Shown here: piece by piece, positions 1 through 6,207 of the stretch
How the letters are laid out: each line of letters starts with the position of its first letter
Numbering within the stretch: the first letter of the stretch is position 1
NCBI GenBank assembly: GCA_022385805.1
Contig: MU277825.1
Location: 15,481-26,014, forward strand
Source: Pilatotrama ljubarskyi
Taxonomy: Eukaryota; Basidiomycota; Agaricomycetes; Polyporales; Polyporaceae
Direction of reading: 5' to 3'
DNA length: 10,534 nt
The notes under the pieces: generated by a model
Told to the model about the DNA's origin: nothing
The model's input: the letters and a program-made list of their open reading frames with translations, nothing else
Database searches by the model: none
Translations under genes and position numbers: made by a program

Positions 1-118
1 GTGGCTGGTAGATACTGGATAGTTCTAGCACAGCCACATGTACGCTAGTATATAAGACCGCTCTGTAGGAGCGGATCAAAAAGTCGCTTTCTATCCTCAA
101 CCACTACGTGTGCCTCTA

Positions 119-2184
119 TCAAGTGCTCCACAGGTAAGCTGAGCCTAGCGGGCTTTCCGCTGCGTGCCAAGCCCTGCTCAACATGGAGGTCGCGGGGTGA
201 CTTAGAGTCAGAAACGAGCTCATAGTAGCCACTACTCACCTCGGCATCTCGTCCTTCAGACGGGCAGGCGACTTCTCCACCGAGAACAAGCTCGCATATC
301 CACTCGCCGTCTTGGCCTCCCTCTCGATGGCCTGGAAGACCTCCCATCCATGCTCCCTCCAAATCTCATCACCGGTTGTCCTCCACATGATGTAAAAGCT
401 CTCGACCGTCTACACGAAGCCATATCAGCGCCATATAATGTCAAAGGGAATTGTGCGTACCTCTGGTTGCAGCATATAGTCAGGCTTCATCGTGTAGTAG
501 TCGCACTGCGCAGAGTCCTTCACGGGCGGTGCCTCCTTCAGACCAGGAGGCACGCGCCCAGGACAGCCCTCCGCCTCCCAGGCTTCCACAAGGTCCATCC
601 AGCGTCTGCCACGTGGATGCTGCGTATCAACCGATGTGCACGTCATATACATCACGTCCGGCGCCAGTCCGGTTTCGTGGTCCGCGTACGTGATCCAGCA
701 CGTGTACGCGAGACCCTGCGCGGCCCACTGGTGCAGCTCCTTGTCGTGCGGTGAGAGGTCGAGTGTGTGCACACCGAGGGTGAGGAGATCGGGAAGAAAG
801 CACGAGAGGTGCTCGAAGTTGTGAGGGGGGCTGGAGTTGATGATATCGGTGACGTAGAGCAGACTGCGATTAGTGCTGATGTATAGCAGGTTGTTCAGGA
901 TGGCTTCGACATTGCGCAAGTCTGCAAAGCTAGCTCAGCAACGCGAATCGCTCGCAGGACTCTCATACACGTACACATGTCTCGAGCCTTTGGCTTGGAC
1001 TTGGCAGTTAGCAACCATTGTTTGAGCAGGTACTCGTGTGCGCTGTCGGCAAAGGCGCCCACTGAGAACTGATCTGCAGGTATCCCCAGAATTCGAGATG
1101 AGGATTTCCACATCAATGGTGACTGCGGACGTACTAGAGGTAGGTTTCCCCGTCGTAACGGACCACTTTGTGGCAAACTGACTGTCCTTCACATCAGCGT
1201 CGTTCATGAGGTCCATGATACGCTTGACCTGTGACATCATGGGATTAGTTCCCCTTCAACACCAGAAGAGCAATCGAACCTACACTATCAAAGTACTCCT
1301 TCCGACCAGTCAGATGAGTGAGATACTTGTACTCCATCTGGCAGCTAAGTGCCTCTGCCCAAAGGATGTTCGAGCCAGTCCATCCCGTCCTGGTCTTTCC
1401 GCTGTACTCTTCTAGGTCAGAAACCGTACCTGGGATGACCTCGTGTCGACTTACTAGACGGTGTTCACGGCATACATGGGAAGTCCATGCGTGGTATTGA
1501 ATGCGGGTAGCAGCATACGGCCCAGATCGTCTGCACGAGTCAAGAGAATGGTTTCGCCGGAGAGAGCATACACAGACAAAAGTCCACCCAGGTAATGAAT
1601 GACGGTCTCGAAGAAGGATGCGAAGGCTCCCTGTACGTGACACTCCAGTCATGGAGTATATGTGGGCGGAAATCACGCTCACCTCTCGTAAAGCAAATGT
1701 CATGTTCGCTACTATGGGTATCGTTTCTTGAAATTCGTCGTGCAGATCCATGATGAACATAGTATCCAAGCTGTCCACCATCGTTAAACGCCAGCCGTTG
1801 AAGCTAGCCAACATAGATGAGGTTGCGCACAGTAATAATTGACAAAGTGATATACGCACCTGTCTACCATCCGTTGGTGACTGGCAGTAGCTCGTCGTGT
1901 GACCCCGCGTACTCCTGGTACCCTCGGTATGCATGTCGGAAAGCGTCTTTCACGGTGTCTGCACGTTCGGACCACTTCGTGACTGGTCGCATATGGACAT
2001 GATGATCTTCAAACTGGGAGTACAGAGGAGGCACACCGGCGAGTGGTGGTGGCGGCGGTTGATAGAAAGGGTCGATCCCGTCTGGATGCGGCCCTCAGTA
2101 TAGAGAGTGGTCGTTCGCACCGAAATGTGCGAATGCCCAGAGGATGAATGTCGCTGCAGCACCAATGGGTATAAAGCGGTACAC
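119..2184 (-). pseudogene. GH47 alpha-1,2-mannosidase, probably inactivated
   Basis: The family trims alpha-1,2-mannose from N-glycans in the ER/Golgi and needs Ca2+. Nine exons can be read on the minus strand: 1868-2184, 1683-1803, 1455-1630, 1284-1401, 1135-1228, 975-1073, 461-921, 240-409 and 119-173, joined by GT-AG introns of 51-66 nt. In order they encode a hydrophobic signal-anchor segment, a Pro-rich linker (QPPPPP), [79 protein letters not shown] and LQPETVES. By analogy with human ERManI the catalytic acids are the Glu of FFET, the Asp of ADS and the Glu of QPE; all are present. Damage seen: no ATG in frame with the anchor, a TGA at 2095-2097, a TAG at 1864-1866 if the better donor is used, and a stop at 119-121 before the family's FNTEAH motif. 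Family identity is very secure; inactivation is likely but not proven, because unusual introns could remove two of the stops. Confidence 0.85.
2119..2175 (-). other. Signal-anchor (transmembrane) segment of the GH47 reading frame
   Basis: The frame that continues into the Pro-rich linker reads FIPIGAAATFILWAFAHFG, preceded by an Arg. This is the expected N-terminal type II membrane anchor of a Golgi/ER class I mannosidase. The frame has no ATG: an in-frame TGA lies at 2185-2187, followed directly by GTG at 2182-2184. Either an ATG has been lost or the start codon comes from an unrecognised upstream exon. Confidence 0.6.
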
Positions 2185-2610
2185 TCACTTAGTCCTGACG
2201 AGATCCATTGTATGTGGCCAAAGTCAGGTCTGAGCAAGAGAAACACAGCGAGCAGCACTGCTACAAGCTCATAAACGACCGAATGTAGTTCAGAGGACAG
2301 CTAGACAGCAGGGAAGGAAAGAGAAAAGAGAGTCCGGTGCCACCTCAAAGCGGCCTGTGTGGAGAAACGGCCAGTGCGAGAGCGAGGAAGAAGGAAGGGT
2401 GGGTGTGTTGCCGGCACATGGCGGGCAAGTCAGAGTCACCGTGATGCCAAGACTTTCTCTCGGCGCACAACCTGGAACCAGGAACAGCCACCGCACCCGA
2501 TCACCACGCTTGCTTCGACAGATCTGTGGTCCGATATGGCAGGTCTTCAAGAACGTCTCCCGAGTGGTATCCAGAATCATCGTCCAGCGACCCTCTGCTG
2601 CCCAGAACAT
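2185..2610. other. Intergenic region between the GH47 gene and the tRNA
   Basis: This is the 5' flank of the GH47 gene and the upstream flank of the tRNA. It has several overlapping open frames on both strands, none with recognisable domains, conserved motifs or plausible exon structure. I see no clear TATA box or repeat. It presumably holds the mannosidase promoter. Confidence 0.5.
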
Positions 2611-2714
2611 GGTGAGATGGCCGAGCGGTCTAAGGCACCAGACTAAGGAGCTCATTCTACCAAGTCTCTGACATCTGGTCCTCACGGGCGTGGGTTCGAA
2701 TCCCACTCTCATCA
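2611..2714 (+). tRNA. tRNA-Leu(AAG) with a 24-nt intron
   Basis: It folds as a class II tRNA. The 7-bp acceptor stem pairs 2611-2617 with 2707-2713 (one G-U) and A2714 is the discriminator. The D-stem is GCC/GGC. The anticodon stem CCAGA (2638-2642) pairs with TCTGG (2674-2678), the variable arm is long (2679-2689), and the T-arm GTGGG/CCCAC carries the loop TTCGAAT. The anticodon AAG at 2645-2647 reads CUU (and CUC after A-to-I editing). The intron at 2649-2672 lies one base 3' of the anticodon, the canonical nuclear position. The internal Pol III promoter is visible: A box TGGCCGAGCGG (2618-2628) and B box GGTTCGAATCC (2693-2703). As is usual for nuclear tRNA genes, no CCA is encoded. Confidence 0.96.
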
Positions 2715-2723
2715 TGTGTGTCG

Positions 2724-2727
2724 TTTT
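2724..2727 (+). terminator. Pol III terminator of the tRNA-Leu gene
   Basis: A TTTT run begins ten bases after the discriminator base of the tRNA. Four T residues are the minimal Pol III terminator; the run is short, so some read-through is possible. Confidence 0.75.
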
Positions 2728-2858
2728 GTCTCCGATGGTGCTGTTCACTCATTGTACAGTAGCGAACACAGTAGATAGCATACTATGCCGCGTATTGTTT
2801 ATTGCAGCCGCAGATATCAAGGTGTCATCATCCTCGGGATACGAGAATCAAGTCCACC

Positions 2859-3030
2859 ATGAAGCTCACACTTATCGCGACAGTAGTCTTGATTTCCACG
2901 GCAGCATCACTCTAGTATAGAGTACAAAGATGATTTAGAGATACTGTATTTATGAGGAGTGAATGACTCATCAATGAGCAGGGGGCCGGGATGCCCTTGC
3001 AACTACTGCGATAGGTCTTGGATGCAGTGA
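2859..3030 (+). other. Candidate small secreted peptide gene or remnant
   Basis: An ATG at 2859 in a good context (CCACCATGA) opens an 18-codon ORF, MKLTLIATVVLISTAASL, which is a textbook secretory signal peptide, and then meets TAG at 2913-2915. A donor-like GTATAG begins at 2915. Removing 2915-2978 (64 nt, acceptor GAG) would splice the signal to a short Cys-rich tail (YRGPGCPCNYCDRSWMQ) ending at 3028-3030. The more usual acceptor CAG at 2979-2981 would recreate a stop at the junction. It may be a real micro-secreted protein, a decayed first exon, or chance. I do not recognise a family. Confidence 0.22.
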
Positions 3031-3396
3031 CGATTCCGTATAGCAGACGCATTGAGTTAAACCAAGCTATTCACTTACCACTTACCACATCATCCCCCAC
3101 AGCCCAGCAACTTCCATGATCGCCTTGGGCAATGATCACTACCGAAGAAGGTTCAGAGACGCTGTGCCTACGGGGATACCAGGCCTCCTGAAATGCGCAA
3201 TCCCAGCAGCGATGGCATAGTCGTGGAGCTATGGATGATGATGCCAATGATCCTGAGACGTGGAATATACTATACTAAAATATAATATAATATGAGGACA
3301 CCCATAGCACAGCGGACCCATCAGGCATCAGTCTTGCTTATGCCGTTGATGCGACCCACTCCGCGCACGAGGCCGCGGAGCACCGAAACTGCTCCC
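3031..3396. other. Intergenic region without a recognisable gene
   Basis: It has no convincing ORF or RNA gene. An AT run at about 3264-3293 made of short TATA/ATAAT steps is the most distinctive part, followed by GC-rich sequence leading into the decamer array. Confidence 0.5.
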
Positions 3397-3516
3397 TTCG
3401 CGCATCTCCGCGCATCTTCGCAGTTCTTCGCAGTTCTTCGCAGTTCTTCGCAGTTCTTCGCACAGATCCGCAGGCCTTTGCAGCTTCGCAGGCCTTCGCA
3501 GCTTCGCAGCCTCCGC
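3397..3516. repeat. Left decamer array (TTCGC every 10 bp)
   Basis: TTCGC or a one-base variant recurs exactly every 10 bases at 3397, 3407 (TCCGC), 3417, 3427, 3437, 3447, 3457, 3467 (TCCGC) and 3477 (TTTGC). The phase then slips and continues at 3485, 3495, 3503 and 3512. Within it, CAGTTCTTCG is repeated four times perfectly (3421-3460), and an 18-bp unit occurs twice (3471-3488 and 3489-3506, one mismatch). On the minus strand the motif is GCGAA. It has no CRISPR-like spacers. Open frames across it only translate the repeat. Confidence 0.9.
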
Positions 3517-3996
3517 AATGGATCGCAAAGTCCCGCGAGGGACTCGACGTGCAGCCATTGCGCAGAACCCGGTGGGTGACCAGGCGTTGGGGAGCGAAGT
3601 CCTTCGCGCCAGCCTGCCCTGAAGATGCCCCCGGCACTAGGTCCGTGCGTTCGCAGTCAGCTCGGCAGCGCAAAGGTCCGGTCCGGCGTCACATGCGTAG
3701 CACGCCATTTTGGCACTGATGTAAAATACTCGCGCTTCGCAGCGCAGCAATCCAGATTCCGTTCCCCCTCTCGAGAGCAGAGATCTCACTGAGCCCTAAC
3801 TGCGTCCGCGTTCGCGTTCCCCTTGCGTTTACTACTTCGCCATGTCGAGTTTCTTATTGAGCATTTTGCCTTCCTCTTCACTGTTTGTGTCTTACACTGA
3901 GTTGCTGTTGAACACTGCGTAGCTGCGAAGAAATCACCGAGCCCCTCCGCGCCCGCGTTGAGCCCGACAAGACTGCGAAGAGCGTACCGAGTACCC
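3517..3996. other. Spacer between the two oppositely oriented decamer arrays
   Basis: There is no credible gene. Scattered TTCGC motifs (near 3608, 3738, 3811 and 3836) give way to GCGAA at 3925 and 3975, so the strand bias of the motif switches between about 3840 and 3925. Confidence 0.5.
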
Positions 3997-4052
3997 GCGA
4001 AGACCCGCGAACGGTTGCGAACATCCGCGAAGAGCTTGCGAACACCTGCGAA
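3997..4052. repeat. Right decamer array (GCGAA every 10-11 bp), inverted relative to the left
   Basis: GCGAA occurs at 3997, 4007, 4017, 4027, 4038 and 4048, giving spacings of 10, 10, 10, 11 and 10. The intervening pentamers vary. It is the reverse complement of the motif in the array around 3400-3500, so the two clusters face each other about 480 bp apart. Confidence 0.85.
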
Positions 4053-4447
4053 GAGCTCTGTTCGCTCCGATCCACTGCCGCATCGCGACGTTCGCCTCAA
4101 GGGCACCGCGGCCGAACCGCTACATCCTCTGATCCCGCCATCTACCTCAGCTCAGCCCGTCAGAGGCCTCGACCTACAAAGGCTCTCGGCCTCAACCTCA
4201 CGGCTTTAGGGTAGATTTGGCACATCACCGTACCGTTGAGTTGAAGTGTGTCCTGCTGTTTGGCAGAGACGGTAGTGCACCTCAAGCTGACGTCTGCGAG
4301 ACGGTCAGCTGGTCTAACAGTTCTGTATCTGAGCGTCAACGGAGTTGCACGGATGGCTCAGGCGGTCGGATGTACCGCATACTGCATATACCTGAAGACC
4401 GTTGCGACCGCAAAACGACTGGATTGAGAGGGACAAGGCTCGCAAAT
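4053..4447. other. Intergenic region, no gene seen
   Basis: GC-rich sequence with open frames but no recognisable protein motif, RNA structure or repeat. It separates the second and third GCGAA clusters. Confidence 0.45.
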
Positions 4448-4476
4448 GCGAAGCAGCGAACTGCGAGCACTGCGAT
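4448..4476. repeat. Third small GCGAN cluster
   Basis: GCGAA at 4448 and 4456, GCGAG at 4463 and GCGAT at 4472 form a short degenerate cluster with 7-9 bp spacing, on the same strand as the array around 4000-4050. It is probably a decayed piece of the same repeat family. Confidence 0.5.
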
Positions 4477-4690
4477 GAGCGGCAAGACATTGCAAATCAA
4501 GACTTTGTAGTGTGCGCGCGCGATGAAGCTACGATGGACAACCGAGGTACTCAACGCTAGCACTCTAGTGTTTGAAGAGTCTTTGACAGACACACCGGGG
4601 TCTCGCCTTTTCTTCGTACCCAAGAAGGGGTTAGAGAAACGGAACGAGAATTATATATCATCTATCTGATTCTACGGTCACGAGAACGTG

Positions 4691-4910
4691 TTAGACAATA
4701 GGTATTCTCTGGGACACAGAATTTCTACTTTTATTTCTTGTTCTGTGGGCCAGATAATAAGAGTGCCCGCTCTTTTCTGGCACGTCGCCCGCTCATCGCC
4801 CGCTGTTTTTCGGTGGGCGCTGCTATTTTCTGGACCACAGAATAGGAAAGAAATGTTCAAATTATGTATCGCGTTCTCCCCTTCCCAGAATGTATAAGAT
4901 AATAGGTATT
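4691..4910. repeat. AT-rich patch with short direct and inverted repeats
   Basis: AGAYAATAGGTATT occurs at 4693-4706 and 4897-4910 (one mismatch), bracketing about 190 bp. Inside, a 13-14-bp motif CTGGNMCACAGAAT appears at 4709-4722 and 4830-4843, and in reverse at 4741-4753 (TTCTGTGGGCCAG). The copies at 4741-4753 and 4830-4842 form an inverted repeat with one mismatch. The patch is clearly more AT-rich than its surroundings. It may be a small non-autonomous transposon remnant, but I see no clean terminal repeats with a target-site duplication. Confidence 0.55.
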
Positions 4911-4926
4911 ATCATGAGAGCAGAAT

Positions 4927-4946
4927 ATCCAATTTTCGATCCAATT
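4927..4946. promoter_or_regulatory. Paired CCAAT boxes upstream of ERV1
   Basis: ATCCAATT occurs twice, at 4927-4934 and 4939-4946, placing two CCAAT pentamers 12 bp apart about 275-290 bp before the ERV1 ATG. CCAAT is the site of the fungal HAP/CBC complex, which controls many mitochondrial genes. Function here is inferred from motif and position only. Confidence 0.35.
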
Positions 4947-5031
4947 CTCTAACTTGTTCTGAGGTACAAAGAAAAAGCGAAGCCCCGGTGTGAGAGTGGC
5001 AAACGGCATCATGACGCGCAGCGCTATATGC

Positions 5032-5075
5032 TTAGCGCCCAGCTGACGTATAGTCGGATTGCAAGTTAGCGCCCA
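5032..5075. repeat. Direct repeat TTAGCGCCCA in the ERV1 promoter
   Basis: The 10-mer TTAGCGCCCA is present twice, at 5032-5041 and 5066-5075, 34 bp apart and 145-190 bp upstream of the ERV1 start. Perfect repetition in a promoter suggests a transcription-factor site; I do not recognise the factor. Confidence 0.5.
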
Positions 5076-5080
5076 AGGGA

Positions 5081-5096
5081 GGGATTCCAGAATCCC
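5081..5096. promoter_or_regulatory. Palindrome containing a heat-shock-element-like TTCnnGAA
   Basis: GGGATTC-CA-GAATCCC is a perfect 7-bp inverted repeat with a two-base centre, 123 bp before the ERV1 ATG. Its core TTCCAGAA fits the tail-to-tail nTTCnnGAAn pair of a heat shock element, although only two units are present and functional elements usually have three. It could equally be a site for another dimeric factor. Confidence 0.4.
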
Positions 5097-5218
5097 GGGA
5101 GACTCGGACTTGCTGAGTATACTGTAGCCTTGGACTGCCTACTTCCCCCTCCTGCACTCTCGCAATCCCGTACGCGCTTTCTCTCCTGCATAGTGTGGGC
5201 GTCCTCAAGCCTGAAGCC

Positions 5219-5872
5219 ATGGCTCCTACCGAGAATGCGCCCAGCTCCCCGAGCTCCTCCTCCAAGTCCTCCCTTCCGCCTGGCATGGTCATTGGCCCGG
5301 ACGGGAAGCCCTGCAAGATCTGTACCGCGTTCCGCCATTGGAAGCCACGCGTCGAGAAGGCCAAGCAGGGGCAGGCGAACAGCCAGGGCACGTCCAACCA
5401 GGAGAAGACCGCCGCTATGATGGCAGCATTCGCCTCGGGGACAGGCTTCGCCTCAGGCTCTCAGCAGCAGCAGACGCAAACCACCGCTGCACCTGTACCC
5501 GAACCCGACCCGTACGTCCGCCCAGAATACTGCCCGCCAGACGTCGAACAGCTCGGACGTGCAACATGGACGTTCCTGCACACGACTGCTGCGTACTACC
5601 CGGACGCGCCGAGCATGGCACACCGCGTCAGCATGCTCTCGCTGCTGCGCGCACTTCCCGTGCTGTACCCGTGCTCGGTGTGCGCGACCCATCTTGGCGA
5701 GACGATGAAGACGCGCCCGCCGGACGTGAGCAGCCGCGCGGCGCTCAGTCGGTGGTTGTGTGAGCAGCACAACGAGGTGAACGAGCGGCTGGGGAAGGAG
5801 AAGTTTGACTGCTCGGTCGAGAAGCTGGACGAGCGGTGGAAGGATGGGCCGGCGGATGGGAGCTGTGATTGA
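5219..5872 (+). CDS. ERV1: FAD-linked sulfhydryl oxidase ERV1/ALR
   Basis: This is a 217-residue, single-exon gene. Erv1 re-oxidises Mia40 in the mitochondrial intermembrane space, passing electrons through FAD to cytochrome c or oxygen, and so drives disulfide-coupled protein import. The N-terminus carries the shuttle pair CKIC (C32, C35). A Ser/Gln/Ala-rich linker of about 65 residues follows, with a QQQQ run at 82-85. The ERV/ALR FAD domain begins near C105: CPPDVEQLGRATWTFLHT (FAD-contacting W117 and H121), then the active-site YPCSVC (C152, C155) with H158 and E161, then the flavin-binding WLCEQHNEVNERLGK. The structural disulfide is C181/C198, and the protein ends in GSCD. ATG 5219 sits in a strong context (GCCATGG); an upstream GTG in frame at 5195 is not needed. 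Unlike its neighbours it has no introns. It is convergent with the ZNHIT2-like gene. Confidence 0.95.
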   Translation: MAPTENAPSSPSSSSKSSLPPGMVIGPDGKPCKICTAFRHWKPRVEKAKQGQANSQGTSNQEKTAAMMAAFASGTGFASGSQQQQTQTTAAPVPEPDPYVRPEYCPPDVEQLGRATWTFLHTTAAYYPDAPSMAHRVSMLSLLRALPVLYPCSVCATHLGETMKTRPPDVSSRAALSRWLCEQHNEVNERLGKEKFDCSVEKLDERWKDGPADGSCD

Positions 5873-6207
5873 GACGTGCTCGGGTGCGTTGCTTCCTGGC
5901 TCTGGCTCCCGTGTGGTGGTAGATCGATTCCTTCAACAGTTACACCTCTGGCCGTGGAGCCAACCCCATTCAGCAGATGGCAATGTACTATAACCCTGTA
6001 AGACAGTAAGTCCATCAACTTGGATCCTGGTATTGTAGTGACTGACGGCAGCGACTGGGGCAGCCCTTCACTTGCACGATCACGCAGCACGGACCGCACT
6101 TATCCCCACTCACAGTACATCTAGAGTAGAGCATGATATCCATCGCAAGATACTGTTCAGGTGCATGTTGACATCGCTATAGTACAGGCAATGCTACACT
6201 TGAGGAA
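5873..6207. other. Convergent intergenic region (ERV1 / ZNHIT2-like 3' flanks)
   Basis: These 335 bp separate two stop codons that face each other, so they should carry both 3' UTRs and polyadenylation regions. I see no further gene or strong repeat. Confidence 0.6.

Noticed and set aside
1402..1454. An apparent TAG stop at the GH47 exon ending in AACACCGTC
   Set aside because: Splicing from GTAAGT at 1454 to the CAG ending at 1402 gives NTVYGKTRTGW in frame, so it is an ordinary intron and not a lesion.
2290..2748. Open frames overlapping the tRNA on both strands
   Set aside because: They run through the tRNA gene and show no protein family features.
2964..2970. TGACTCA (Gcn4/AP-1-type site)
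   Set aside because: A single 7-mer with no confirmed gene nearby; likely chance.
3397..3516. Possible CRISPR-like array
   Set aside because: The unit is 10 bp with no unique spacers, and the genome is eukaryotic.
3321..3673. Minus-strand frames rich in Arg, Cys, Glu and Lys
   Set aside because: They translate the decamer array (repeats of LRRTAKNCEE); no unique domain and no exon structure.
4217..4510. A 97-codon plus-strand frame
   Set aside because: No recognisable motif, no clear start context and no splice structure.
5195..5218. N-terminal extension of ERV1 from a GTG
   Set aside because: GTG is not a normal nuclear start in fungi, and ATG 5219 has a near-perfect context.
5338..5770. 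Long open frames on both strands inside ERV1
   Set aside because: They are shadows of the high-GC ERV1 coding sequence and carry no motifs.
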